DNA from: Fibrobacter sp. UBA4375
GTDB lineage: Bacteria > Fibrobacterota > Fibrobacteria > Fibrobacterales > Fibrobacteraceae
Assembly: GCA_002391195.1 (NCBI GenBank)
Contig: DGRZ01000078.1
Span: forward strand, 109,811 to 135,964
DNA: 26,154 nucleotides
Reading direction: 5' to 3'
The notes under the pieces are model-generated. The model saw only the letters and a list, made by a program, of their open reading frames with translations. It ran no database searches and was not told the DNA's origin. Below, piece after piece: positions 7,205-15,541 of the stretch (position 1 is its first letter; every line of letters begins with the position of its first letter). The position numbers and the translations under genes are program-made.

Positions 7205-8428
7205 CTATCGCCCGAGCGTTTCGCGGTAGCTGTGGACTGCGGCCTTGTAGGTGCTGACGGCCTTGGAAATGCGCTCGGCGATGTCCTTTTGGCCCTTGTC
7301 GGTTATCATGTAGGCTTCGTCTTCGGGGTTGCTGATGAACCCGATTTCAAAGAGGACCGCTGGCATCAGCGCACCCACCAGCACCATGAAACCGGCGCCG
7401 CCCACGCCGCCTGCCTGCCTGCGGATTTTTCCGCCATCCATGGCCTTGAGCATCTCTTCGGTGAACATGTAGCTATTCTGCTTATACTTTTCTAGGCGGG
7501 CTTCCAGCTTGAACCATTCGATGGGGGACAGTTCTTCTTTGGCGTTCTTTTCGCCGTAGAGCGTGGCCACCTTGTTTTCGCGACGGGCGATGGCCTTGTC
7601 TTCTTCGCTTTCGGGGGCGCGCAGCACGTAAACGTGGTAACCCTTGACTTGCTTTTTGCGTTCGGCGGTAGCGTCGATGGCGTTGCAGTGCAGGCTGATG
7701 AACAGGTCTCCATCCCACTGGTTTGCAAGATTTGCCCGCTGACCCAGCTCAATGAACACGTCCTTGTCGCGGGTCATCTTGACGTTGAAACCTTCTTTTT
7801 CCAGTTCTTTTTTCAGGAGCTTTCCGATGGCGAGCACGATGTCCTTTTCGTTGGACTTTTTACCCTGGGCGCCGGTGTCCTTTCCGCCATGACCGGGATC
7901 GATGACGATGGTCTTGACTTCGCGGGTGCCGGCGGTTTCGTTTTTCGGGGGAGCGACAGGCGTGGCGGCGGGAATTGTGCTTGCCGGTGTGGTCACCGCT
8001 GCGGGAGCTGCCGCGCTTGGAGCGGGAGTGGCGCTCGAACTAGACATAAGCGTTGCGCTGGAGCTGGACTGCGTCACGGAGCTAGAAACTGGTGCGGCGC
8101 TTGAACTGCTGGGCTTTGCGTTTGGGAAAAGCTTGTAGGCGTCGTCTCTTGAAATCCAGAGGTGGCCGTTTTCAAGCTTGGGACTTGCCGCAAGCTCCAT
8201 CACGTTGCTGTTGTGGGAAACGAAGGGAATCCCGACGGCGAACTTGGCCGTATCCTTGGCGGTAACCAAGATGAAGGTCTTTTGGATGGGGAACCAGTGG
8301 AAAGATGCCCCGGCGTCCTTGGAAAGAATCTCTGCATCCAGAAAATTTACCGATGCTGCATTGGAAGCCCCCCATGCGAAGGTGGCGCAGACAAGGCATG
8401 CGAATATGGCGGCGACCAGTCTTTTCAT
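7205..8428 (-). CDS. N-acetylmuramoyl-L-alanine amidase (Amidase_3)
   Basis: A secreted zinc amidase that cuts the bond between MurNAc and the stem peptide of peptidoglycan. It has a signal peptide (cleavage near A-W-G-A), an unassigned N-terminal domain to about residue 105, a Ser/Ala/Pro-rich linker, then an Amidase_3 catalytic domain. The signature I-D-P-G-H-G-G places the first zinc ligand at His180; N-E-K-D, S-L-H-C-N-A and the catalytic F-E-I-G-F-I-S-N follow. The insertion between the third ligand and the last motif resembles that seen in regulated AmiC-like enzymes. Its ATG overlaps the smpB stop (ATGA, 8425-8428), so it is the last gene of the obg-smpB-amidase operon. The degenerate LytM protein at 493 could be a partner, but nothing here shows that. 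Confidence 0.92.
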   Translation of the reverse strand: MKRLVAAIFACLVCATFAWGASNAASVNFLDAEILSKDAGASFHWFPIQKTFILVTAKDTAKFAVGIPFVSHNSNVMELAASPKLENGHLWISRDDAYKLFPNAKPSSSSAAPVSSSVTQSSSSATLMSSSSATPAPSAAAPAAVTTPASTIPAATPVAPPKNETAGTREVKTIVIDPGHGGKDTGAQGKKSNEKDIVLAIGKLLKKELEKEGFNVKMTRDKDVFIELGQRANLANQWDGDLFISLHCNAIDATAERKKQVKGYHVYVLRAPESEEDKAIARRENKVATLYGEKNAKEELSPIEWFKLEARLEKYKQNSYMFTEEMLKAMDGGKIRRQAGGVGGAGFMVLVGALMPAVLFEIGFISNPEDEAYMITDKGQKDIAERISKAVSTYKAAVHSYRETLGR

Positions 8429-8898
8429 CGCAGGTGCACCTTTGCCGCCCGGGCCATTTCCAGCTTGGCGTCGCGGTTGATAATATCTTGCCGCTTGTCC
8501 CGCTGGTCCTTGCCGCGGCAGATTCCCATTTCCAGCTTGGCGCGGCGGTTCTTGAAATAGAGCTTCAGGGGGATCAGCGTGCAGCCCTTCTGCTCCTTGG
8601 CCTTGCGCATCTTGGCGATTTCATGGACATGGGCCAAAAGCTTGCGGCGCCTTGCCGGGAAATGGTTGAAACGGTTTGCAAAAACGTACTCATCGATATG
8701 GGCACCTACCAACCAGAGCTCGTTCTTTTTCTCGTCGATGTCGATCCAGGCTTCGCCCAGGGTGCACTTGCCGTCGCGAATGGACTTGACCTCTGAACCG
8801 ATAAGCATGATACCCACTTCGAAGGTCTCGTCCACGAAGTAGAGGTGCTGCGCCTTGCGATTCACGATAACAGGTGTACTCTGTTCCTTTTTAGCCAT
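8425..8898 (-). CDS. smpB: SsrA-binding protein SmpB
   Basis: A 157-residue SmpB, the tmRNA partner that brings alanyl-tmRNA to stalled ribosomes. Family motifs are clear: G-S-E-V-K-S-I-R-D-G-K, the W-L-V-G-A-H-I-D-E-Y segment, R-R-R-K-L-L-A-H, G-C-T-L-I-P-L-K-L-Y-F-K, and the C-terminal G-K-D-Q-R-D-K-R tail that inserts into the decoding centre. It lies 3 bp after obg and overlaps the amidase start by 4 bp, consistent with translational coupling. Confidence 0.96.
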   Translation of the reverse strand: MAKKEQSTPVIVNRKAQHLYFVDETFEVGIMLIGSEVKSIRDGKCTLGEAWIDIDEKKNELWLVGAHIDEYVFANRFNHFPARRRKLLAHVHEIAKMRKAKEQKGCTLIPLKLYFKNRRAKLEMGICRGKDQRDKRQDIINRDAKLEMARAAKVHLR

Positions 8899-8901
8899 AG
8901 G

Positions 8902-9948
8902 TTAGGCCTTCTTTTTCCAGCCGCCCTTTTGGCTGTCGCTGCCGGAACTGCTCTTGCTTTCCCAGCCCACTTTTTTCTTTTGCACGTGAGGCACGGCGTC
9001 GTCCAGGGCCTGCTGCAGTTCCTTGCAGCCGTCGCCTGTAATGGCAGAGGTCACGATGACCTTTTCCCTGTGCTTCTTGAATTCCTTGATGGATTCTTCA
9101 ATTCCAAGGTCGCTCTTGTTCAGGGCGATTACATAGGACTTTTGGGCAAGCTTCGGGTGGAACGCCTTCAGTTCGCTCTTGAGCACGGTAAACTGCTCGT
9201 AGGCGTTTTCGGCAAAGCCGTCGATGACGAACAGCAGGGTATGGGTGCGTTCGATGTGCTTCAGGAACTGGTGGCCCAGGCCCTTGCCTTCGCTGGCTCC
9301 TTCCAGAAGCCCCGGGATGTCGGCCACCACAAAGCTGTGACCGTTCATCTGCACAATGCCGAGTACCGGCTCCAGCGTGGTAAACGGATAGTCTCCGACT
9401 TTTGGGCGGCCGCTAGAAATCTTGTTCACCAGGCTGGACTTGCCCGCGTTTGGGAACCCTACCAGGCCCACGTCGGCCATGAGTTTCAGTTCCAAGAAAA
9501 GTTCCCGCTTTTCGCCCTTTTCGCCGGGGGTGCACTTGCGGGGTGCCTGCACCTTCGGGGTGGCGAAATGCTGGTTGCCCATGCCGCCCTTGCCGCCACG
9601 GGCCGCAATCCATTTCTGGCCTGCTTCGGTGAGGTCTGCCAGGATTCGCCCTTCGGCGTCCTTGACGATGGTTCCGCGAGGAACATCCACAATCAGGTCT
9701 TCGGCCGAAGCCCCGGTGCAGCGCTTGGCGCCACCGGGCTGGCCGTTTTTCGCCTTGTACAGGCGGGCGTTCCCCATGTCCAGGAGGGTAGAATACTGTT
9801 CGTTGACTCTGAGAATTACGTGACCGCCGCGCCCGCCGTCGCCGCCGTCGGGGCCTCCCAGGGGCACGAACTTTTCACGGTGGAAGCTTACGATGCCGTC
9901 ACCGCCCTTGCCGGAGCGTACTTCTATGGATTTTTCGTCTAGGAACAT
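8902..9948 (-). CDS. obg: GTPase Obg/CgtA
   Basis: A 348-residue Obg GTPase that acts in late 50S ribosome assembly and stress response. The glycine-rich Obg fold covers about residues 1-157 (S-G-K-G-G-D-G ... G-G-P-D-G-G-D-G-G-R-G-G). The G domain follows: G1 at 164-172 (G-F-P-N-A-G-K-S-S), G3 D-I-P-G-L-L-E-G-A, G4 N-K-S-D. The OCT domain of some homologues is absent; instead there is a short Ser/Lys-rich tail. The start is fixed by homology (other Obg proteins also begin with M-x-F-x-D at this point). A TACATTTG element ends only four bases upstream of this ATG, implying a leaderless or nearly leaderless transcript. Confidence 0.96.
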   Translation of the reverse strand: MFLDEKSIEVRSGKGGDGIVSFHREKFVPLGGPDGGDGGRGGHVILRVNEQYSTLLDMGNARLYKAKNGQPGGAKRCTGASAEDLIVDVPRGTIVKDAEGRILADLTEAGQKWIAARGGKGGMGNQHFATPKVQAPRKCTPGEKGEKRELFLELKLMADVGLVGFPNAGKSSLVNKISSGRPKVGDYPFTTLEPVLGIVQMNGHSFVVADIPGLLEGASEGKGLGHQFLKHIERTHTLLFVIDGFAENAYEQFTVLKSELKAFHPKLAQKSYVIALNKSDLGIEESIKEFKKHREKVIVTSAITGDGCKELQQALDDAVPHVQKKKVGWESKSSSGSDSQKGGWKKKA

Positions 9949-9952
9949 ACAA

Positions 9953-9960
9953 CAAATGTA
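9953..9960 (-). promoter_or_regulatory. TAnnTTTG -10 element of obg operon
   Basis: TACATTTG on the minus strand, with 4 bases between it and the obg ATG. With usual spacing from the -10 hexamer, transcription would begin at or next to the A of the start codon. No convincing -35 is visible. Confidence 0.5.
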
Positions 9961-9988
9961 GAAAAATTGTTATCGGGGAAACCCATTT

Positions 9989-11611
9989 CTACTTGTTGCA
10001 GGTCCCGTACTTGCTGATGGAATGAATCTTTGACGAAATGTTCGAGCCTGGTTTCTCGAAACTGACTTCCACGCGGCTGATGTTTTTCACGACGCTGTCG
10101 CGTTCGACGCGGAGCCCGAAGCCTTCCTGGACAAAGTCGCTCCACTTGATGTTTGCGGTCACGAGCTGCTCCGTTGCGGGCAGTTGCGCCTTGTAGTAGT
10201 CGTATTCCGTCAGCTTGTTGTCGTCGGGGAAGCGGATGTTTATAAAGAAACTTTCGTTCGCGGTGTAGGTGATGCATACGCCGCCCCATTCGGTCAGGTC
10301 GTTGCCCCGCTGTTCATCGCCGGAAATTTCGAAAAAGATTCTTGCGTAGGGGTGGCTGTCGCCGAGGCGCGCGATGGTGTAGATGTAGCCGTACTTGTCG
10401 CGGGATGCCGATTCGTAGCCGTAACCCTTGTCGCCCGCGGGCCAGCTGAATGTCGATGCGGAATCAGTATAGAAATGCAAGAAACCGTAGGTGTCGCTGC
10501 CGTCGTCGATTTGCGTGTTCACGCGGCTACAGGTGCGGCCAAGATCCGGGTCCATTACGTTCATGCAGTTCTTGGCGCAGTACATGGAACCGGTGCAGTC
10601 CAGTTCGGCGATTGTGTCCAGTTCTACGACCGGGAAGATTACGGTGTCGCCATCGAATTTCTGCTCCAGAATCCAGTGGCCGTCTAGGCAGCGGAATATG
10701 GAGCGGTAGTAGGCGGAGTTTTCGCTGGTGTCGGGGAGCAGCGCGCCGGCGCGTTTTTCGGTGCAGCGGCCAAGCCCGTAAACATCGTTCCAGAACGATT
10801 CCATGACGGGCTCGAATGCGGGAATGGTGTCCGCGAAATCCCACGCCTCGATATTTTTGCGTATTTTTGGGAAGTTCGCTTCGAAGGCATGGTCGGCAAG
10901 GGTCGCCTTCAACTTTTCGCTACTCCAGAATCCGTCTTCTTCCAGATCGTTTGCAAAGTCTGCCAGCTGTTCGCTGAATTCCGCCTCGGTGTAGTTCAGT
11001 TGCATCAAGACGGAGATGGCGAGCAGGGCAGCGTCCCCTTCACTGTCGCCGAAGATGTTCAGGTCTTCGAATCCTCTTGAAATGTCCGTAATCCCGAATG
11101 CGGCGAAAATTTCCCGCTCCGCTTGCGATTTTGCCTCACCGATTTTCATGGACTTATTGCGCACCAGCCATTGCGTACGCTCGTAGGCGAGGTGCGTGAG
11201 CAGGTTGATGTTCGCGGTTTCGCGGTCTTCCAAATCGGTCAGCGCGTTCAGTTTTATCTGGCTTGCCGAACGTTTGCCGGTGACTTCGTTCCAGTAGTAT
11301 CCTTCTGCTTCGAGCAGCGCATAGGGGGCGTCCTGGTTGATGTTGGAAATATTGAATTCGCCCTTGTTGTTTGCGACTTTTCCCGTAAACGTGTTGCCTG
11401 TTTGCACCAGGTTGTCCCCATCGACTTCGTACAAGGTTACGGTTGAGCCGCTCACGAACGGTCCCTTCTGCGAAACGCCCGCCACGGTCTTGTCGGCGAT
11501 GGCGTTTTCGGCTTCGGTGGAACCTCCCGTTGTCTTTTTGTCATCACCGCATCCAGCAAGGTAGAACACAGCCGTGAACAGGATTAGGGAGAATGTTTTA
11601 AACTGTTTCAT
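9989..11611 (-). CDS. Lipoprotein with C-terminal jelly-roll (carbohydrate-binding-like) domain
   Basis: A 540-residue lipoprotein: signal peptide with lipobox L-A-G-C (Cys21), then a polar linker. Residues about 40-125 (V-S-Q-K-G-P-F-V-S-G-S-T-V-T-L-Y-E) look like a carboxypeptidase-regulatory-type beta-sandwich. A helical middle region (about 125-270) holds the alternating patterns L-L-T-H-L-A-Y-E-R and L-N-Y-T-E-A-E-F. Several paired cysteines occur from about 280 to 360. Residues about 390-535 (W-G-G-V-C-I-T-Y-T ... I-K-W-S-D-F-V-Q-E-G-F-G) resemble the galactose-binding-like domain common in Fibrobacter surface proteins. Its start overlaps the 3' end of the upstream regulator gene by 14 bp, so the pair is one operon. 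A cell-surface role in polysaccharide contact is inference. Confidence 0.65.
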   Translation of the reverse strand: MKQFKTFSLILFTAVFYLAGCGDDKKTTGGSTEAENAIADKTVAGVSQKGPFVSGSTVTLYEVDGDNLVQTGNTFTGKVANNKGEFNISNINQDAPYALLEAEGYYWNEVTGKRSASQIKLNALTDLEDRETANINLLTHLAYERTQWLVRNKSMKIGEAKSQAEREIFAAFGITDISRGFEDLNIFGDSEGDAALLAISVLMQLNYTEAEFSEQLADFANDLEEDGFWSSEKLKATLADHAFEANFPKIRKNIEAWDFADTIPAFEPVMESFWNDVYGLGRCTEKRAGALLPDTSENSAYYRSIFRCLDGHWILEQKFDGDTVIFPVVELDTIAELDCTGSMYCAKNCMNVMDPDLGRTCSRVNTQIDDGSDTYGFLHFYTDSASTFSWPAGDKGYGYESASRDKYGYIYTIARLGDSHPYARIFFEISGDEQRGNDLTEWGGVCITYTANESFFINIRFPDDNKLTEYDYYKAQLPATEQLVTANIKWSDFVQEGFGLRVERDSVVKNISRVEVSFEKPGSNISSKIHSISKYGTCNK

Positions 11612-12440
11612 TTTTCTTTTCCTTGCTGAGCTTCTTGGTGAGCGGGAACAACTGAAGGTTCAGTTCGTAAACGCGCTCCGTCTCGTCTTCGTTCGTGGCG
11701 AGCGCGATTATCTTTCGCCTAAAGTAAGCAAGCTCCTTCAAAATTTTTTGATAAGTCTTTTCGGTAATTCCTAGCGTGATGGTAGAGAAATTCCGTTCTG
11801 CAACGGGAACTTTGTCCAGCGTATTCAGCGCGAGTTCGCCCATTTGCCTGTGAAAACTGCGGACGGACGGGGCGACAATGGAAATTCTTCCCGTAGAAAG
11901 GGATTTGGATGTTTGCCTGTATCTGTTTCCACGTTTTTTTAGGAATCCGTTCTTGATTAAAAAACTAAGAGAATCGCGTGCGCTTTCGGCAGTAATTTTC
12001 GGGAAGGAGGCCAATGCGATTTTTTCAGGACTTGGATTCTTGATAGCCGGGGCAAGTTCTCGTATGACTGCATTTACCCAATTGGCGAAATAGTCGTAAA
12101 GCCCCGCCCCAAGGACATTTACCCTGTGGACCTTGGCGATTTCCATCATGTCGGCAAAAACCAGGTTACGCATATCGTCGCGTTTTGCCTGATTGAATCT
12201 TACCAAAAGTAGAAAGAAATCTTGCTCGTAACTTGTCAGGTCCATGGCCTCGGAAACGCGCATGGCCGTGTCTTCGGCAAGGCCACTCTTGCCGTCGCAA
12301 ACCAGTTTCAGGAATGTGGGAGATTTAATCCTTGCTTTTTTCGCGAAGGCCCGCCATGAAAGGTTCTGTGTTTCTTTCTTTTCAAGATAGAAATCCAGAA
12401 TGTACTTTCTAAAATCGTCGTATTCAAGAATGGAGCGCAT
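11598..12440 (-). CDS. TIGR02147 / DUF4423 family putative transcription regulator
   Basis: I place the start at 12440 (280 residues, M-R-S-I-L-E-Y-D-D-F-R-K-Y-I), because TIGR02147 proteins begin with this motif. A longer frame from 12503 would add 21 residues that look like translated AT-rich promoter sequence. Residues about 18-75 (L-S-W-R-A-F-A-K-K-A-R-I-K-S-P-T-F-L-K-L-V) form an HTH-like DNA-binding region. The rest is the helical DUF4423 part, with F-L-K-K-R-G-N-R-Y typical of a winged element and a C-terminal E-R-N-F-S-T-I-T-L-G-I. The family was defined from Fibrobacter paralogues. The gene overlaps the lipoprotein start by 14 bp; the obvious target to propose is this operon itself. 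Confidence 0.8.
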   Translation of the reverse strand: MRSILEYDDFRKYILDFYLEKKETQNLSWRAFAKKARIKSPTFLKLVCDGKSGLAEDTAMRVSEAMDLTSYEQDFFLLLVRFNQAKRDDMRNLVFADMMEIAKVHRVNVLGAGLYDYFANWVNAVIRELAPAIKNPSPEKIALASFPKITAESARDSLSFLIKNGFLKKRGNRYRQTSKSLSTGRISIVAPSVRSFHRQMGELALNTLDKVPVAERNFSTITLGITEKTYQKILKELAYFRRKIIALATNEDETERVYELNLQLFPLTKKLSKEKKNETV

Positions 12441-12444
12441 GTTG

Positions 12445-12452
12445 CAAATATA
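12445..12452 (-). promoter_or_regulatory. TAnnTTTG -10 element of regulator-lipoprotein operon
   Basis: TATATTTG on the minus strand, separated from the ATG at 12440 by only CAAC. The spacing is the same as at obg and predicts a leaderless transcript starting at the chosen ATG, which also supports that start. The -35 region is weak. Confidence 0.5.
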
Positions 12453-12495
12453 GAAATAGCTGAAGCAATATAGTAAAAGAGAATGTAATTTCGAT

Positions 12496-12662
12496 TGTAT
12501 CATTGCTTTGTATCATAAATTTGAAGAAAACAGAAAAAAACACGGGATTTTGAAATGTTTAAAAATCGTCAATTTTTATGATACGGAAAAAATTAAAATC
12601 GTTTTTTTTTGGAGCAAAATCGCCATTTTGACTAAAAAATTCTAGCTAAAATCGTATCATAA
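12496..12662. promoter_or_regulatory. Candidate operator region with repeated GTATCATAA and AAAATCG
   Basis: This AT-rich divergent gap holds GTATCATAA three times (12510-12518 plus, 12576-12584 as its reverse complement, 12654-12662 plus) and a shorter GTATCAT at 12497-12503. It also has four direct copies of AAAATCG (12562-12568, 12595-12601, 12616-12622, 12648-12654). The repeats lie between the divergent TIGR02147 regulator and the gene at 12707, so they are candidate binding sites for that regulator. Confidence 0.45.
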
Positions 12663-12706
12663 CGCATAAACAACAAAGACAGGTTGAAAAAATATACTAT
12701 TGAAAT

Positions 12707-13342
12707 ATGAATCACAAACAAAGTAATTTTAGAGAAAGAGGGTGTATTTTGCTAAGCTTTGCGATGAAGATAAATTGGGTTTGGATAAAAATGCCTATTG
12801 GAAAACAGAGTATTAAGTTGATTTGTGCTGATTACCACAAGAACTGTCAAAATTTTTGGCGACAGACGCTTGCTTATTACGCGGGATTGAAGTCTCTCGA
12901 TGCGGTCCTTGATGAAGCGGGAAGGTTTCACTGCGATTCAATGCTCTGCGATCCTCACCAGCGACGTATTTACAAAGTGTGCAAGTCACAGTTTCTAAAC
13001 GACCTGAAGAAATGCTATGCATCGATTTCAAAATGCACGGATTTCCAATCTCTCTATGATTGCGTCTGGAAAAATTGTAAAAAGAAGGGTGTCGGGGAAC
13101 TTGCCATTTACGATACCGCAATGAGAATTGGTGCATTTCTCGAAATTCATAAAAAAGCTCTAGGTCAGTTTAAGCCTCGGCAAGTGTTCTTGCACAACGG
13201 GGCTTTGGACGGTGCGAAGGCACTTCTCAAACGGGGGGCCTTGCCGCATAGGCTAACGCTGCAAGCCTTTGCAAAATGGTTCAACAGCTTCGCCGAATGG
13301 GAAGTCGAGGAAATCCTCTGCATTTACAAGAAGAATTTTTAA
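12707..13342 (+). CDS. Hypothetical protein with helix-hairpin-helix-like segment
   Basis: A 211-residue protein I cannot assign to a named family. The start could be 12707, or internal ATGs at 12764 or 12791. The first is supported by a near-consensus TACTATTG ending four bases upstream, the spacing seen at obg and the TIGR02147 gene. Many cysteines (C-D-P-H, K-C-T-D, K-N-C-K-K-K) occur in the middle. The segment K-G-V-G-E-L-A-I-Y-D-T-A-M-R-I-G (about 126-141) looks like a helix-hairpin-helix motif, followed by P-R-Q-V-F-L-H-N-G-A-L-D-G-A-K-A-L-L. The C-terminus is E-V-E-E-I-L-C-I-Y. DNA binding is a guess. It lies 27 bp before the FISUMP lipoprotein gene, probably in one operon. Confidence 0.55.
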   Translation: MNHKQSNFRERGCILLSFAMKINWVWIKMPIGKQSIKLICADYHKNCQNFWRQTLAYYAGLKSLDAVLDEAGRFHCDSMLCDPHQRRIYKVCKSQFLNDLKKCYASISKCTDFQSLYDCVWKNCKKKGVGELAIYDTAMRIGAFLEIHKKALGQFKPRQVFLHNGALDGAKALLKRGALPHRLTLQAFAKWFNSFAEWEVEEILCIYKKNF

Positions 13343-13369
13343 ACCAAGGAAAAATAAAGGAGTCCCTTT

Positions 13370-15529
13370 ATGAAACATTTGAAATGGAATCTTGTCCTTT
13401 TGACAGTTACGATGCTTTTTATCTTCTCGGGCTGTCGTGACAAACACTATGAGTATTACGATAGTGGCAAGCCAAGGGAAATTATAGAGGTCGACAAGAA
13501 TACGGGAAAGCCGGATGGTTCCTACAAAGAATTCTACGAAAATGGGAATCTCAAAGTGGAAGGAAATTTTAAAGAAGGAAAACAGCATGGCTCTTATAAG
13601 AAATATTATTCTAATGGCGAAATTCATATAAAGGGATTTTATAAGGATGGGGAACTTGATGGCGTACGTAAAACCTATTATAAGAACGGAGAATTGGAAA
13701 AGAAAGAAAAATACAAGGCTGGAAAATTGCATGGATCGTTCAAAAGCTATTATGAGAACGGCGAATTAAATGTCAAAACCTCGTATACAAATGATACTTT
13801 AGATGGTGATTACGAAAAATATGATGACAAAGGACAGCTGCGAATAGACGCATCGTTAAAAAAGGGCTTGCTGACGGGTTCTTACAAAGAATACTATTCA
13901 AATGGTAAATCTAAAATAGAGACGGAATTCAAAGATGGTCAAATGGTTGATGGGCAATATAGGTCTTATTATGATAACGGAAAGAAAAAGGTCTTTTCTA
14001 CAATCAAAAACGAAGCTTTGAATGGACCATTCGAGGCGTATTCGAAAAATGGGACATTGATGGCAAAGGGCGAATTTGAAAACGGTCAGTTCGTGCATAA
14101 GGAATTCTTCACGGATTCTAGAGACGGCCAAAAATATCCGATTACCACAATTGGAAATCAAACTTGGATGGCTTCCAATTTGAATTACAAAATGCAACAT
14201 AGTGGATGCTTGTCTCAAGAAAACAATGGTGTATGCGAGAATAATCTTCGCACTTATACTAGGAGCGACGCTGTTAAAGCCTGCCCTGATGGTTGGCGTT
14301 TACCGAGCGAAGATGATTTTATAAAATTGCTTAAGTTTGTGCAGGATGGAAATAATTTAGATGTCGCATACACGTTTGAACATCCGGTTTCGGATGAAGG
14401 AATCTGCATCCCTGGTCTAAAATTGAAAAACCTGAATGGTGTCTATATGGGGGAGAAGTCGCTGTTGCGAAAATGGGCAAACGGCATTGGAGCAGGATCG
14501 GGGCAGTGTCACATCGGCAAACTTGCTCCATATCTGCTTATATCGGGAGAATATGTGAGCGGCTATGATATATATGGTTTCTCGGCCTATTCAAAGACTA
14601 AACTAAGCGGAATGCGCTCGTACGAAGAGTATGGTTTCGACAAAGAAGTTTATATAAACTATTGGACTTCTTCAAAATCAGTATATGATCACAAGCAAAA
14701 TAAATTCGTTGAGACTTCTGGTCATGGAGAAAACCGATATCTGCAAATAGAGGGATTTGATAAAGGAAATATTGGCGGTTGGATGGGAATAACTCATTGT
14801 GTCTACCATAGCTTTAGTGGAAGCAATAATAATAATGGTGATAATTATGGAAATATGTTTGTCCGTTGCGTCAAGGGTAGTGACGGTAATGGGGTAGAAA
14901 ACTCTAATGTTTCCGATAATGCCCCAGAGGCAAACGTCCCCGCTGCTGCGGAAGAGGCTAACTCGGTAAAACAGGACAATCCTACGGATAATTCCTTGAC
15001 GGATTCCCGCGATGGCAAGAAATACAAGACTGTGAATGTCGGCAATAAAGTCTGGATGGCGGAAAATCTCAACATCAAGACTGGTGACAGCTGGTGCTAT
15101 GACAATTCCGAGCAGAACTGCAATGAATATGGTCGTCTATATACTTGGAACGCTGCCCAAAAGGCGTGTCCAGATGGCTGGAGAATGGCATCCGATAGGG
15201 AGTGGGATGCTGTGGCGAGCAATAGTGCTTCTTTCGGCATAAAAACTGCAGGATTCCGCAATGCCAAGGGCAAGTTTGAACTACTTGGCAAGCGTGCAGA
15301 CTTTTGGACAGCCGATGATGCAGGTGACAAGGGCAAATATCATTATTACAGTGCCAGTGCGGGCTCGATAGATAAGAATACTTATAGCAAGAAGGGCGCC
15401 ATGTCCGTCCGTTGTATTCAGGCTTCCGCCTGCGATGATATTGATTGGGACCTGTTCCAAGGGGATAGCCCTTCGGCAGAGGCCTATCGCACAGGGCTTG
15501 AGGAAAAAGGTTGTGTTTCAAGTAAGTAA
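13370..15529 (+). CDS. Lipoprotein with nine YwqK/MORN-like repeats and two FISUMP domains
   Basis: A 719-residue lipoprotein with a good ribosome-binding site (AAAGGAG) and a type II signal (F-S-G-C, Cys22). Residues about 26-245 are nine copies of a 23-24 residue repeat with core G-S-Y-K-x-Y-Y-x-N-G and K-x-G, as in YwqK-type antitoxin/MORN-like proteins. Two FISUMP domains follow, starting at Thr248 (T-D-S-R-D-G-Q-K-Y ... W-M-A-S-N-L-N-Y) and Thr544 (T-D-S-R-D-G-K-K-Y ... W-M-A-E-N-L-N-I). Each has the A-C-P-D-G-W-R signature and a closing V-R-C. An Asn/Ala-rich linker joins them. FISUMP proteins are abundant surface or secreted proteins in Fibrobacter; their function is not established. 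The repeats probably form an extended beta-hairpin stalk that displays the FISUMP heads. Confidence 0.85.
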   Translation: MKHLKWNLVLLTVTMLFIFSGCRDKHYEYYDSGKPREIIEVDKNTGKPDGSYKEFYENGNLKVEGNFKEGKQHGSYKKYYSNGEIHIKGFYKDGELDGVRKTYYKNGELEKKEKYKAGKLHGSFKSYYENGELNVKTSYTNDTLDGDYEKYDDKGQLRIDASLKKGLLTGSYKEYYSNGKSKIETEFKDGQMVDGQYRSYYDNGKKKVFSTIKNEALNGPFEAYSKNGTLMAKGEFENGQFVHKEFFTDSRDGQKYPITTIGNQTWMASNLNYKMQHSGCLSQENNGVCENNLRTYTRSDAVKACPDGWRLPSEDDFIKLLKFVQDGNNLDVAYTFEHPVSDEGICIPGLKLKNLNGVYMGEKSLLRKWANGIGAGSGQCHIGKLAPYLLISGEYVSGYDIYGFSAYSKTKLSGMRSYEEYGFDKEVYINYWTSSKSVYDHKQNKFVETSGHGENRYLQIEGFDKGNIGGWMGITHCVYHSFSGSNNNNGDNYGNMFVRCVKGSDGNGVENSNVSDNAPEANVPAAAEEANSVKQDNPTDNSLTDSRDGKKYKTVNVGNKVWMAENLNIKTGDSWCYDNSEQNCNEYGRLYTWNAAQKACPDGWRMASDREWDAVASNSASFGIKTAGFRNAKGKFELLGKRADFWTADDAGDKGKYHYYSASAGSIDKNTYSKKGAMSVRCIQASACDDIDWDLFQGDSPSAEAYRTGLEEKGCVSSK

Positions 15530-15541
15530 AGAGATTCAAAT

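Noticed and set aside
8845..9942. 365-codon plus-strand open frame
   Set aside because: Antisense to obg and part of smpB, both with full family motifs; no recognisable domain.
12441..12503. Longer start for the TIGR02147 gene
   Set aside because: The extra 21 residues are translated AT-rich promoter sequence and family members start at the M-R-S-I-L-E-Y motif.
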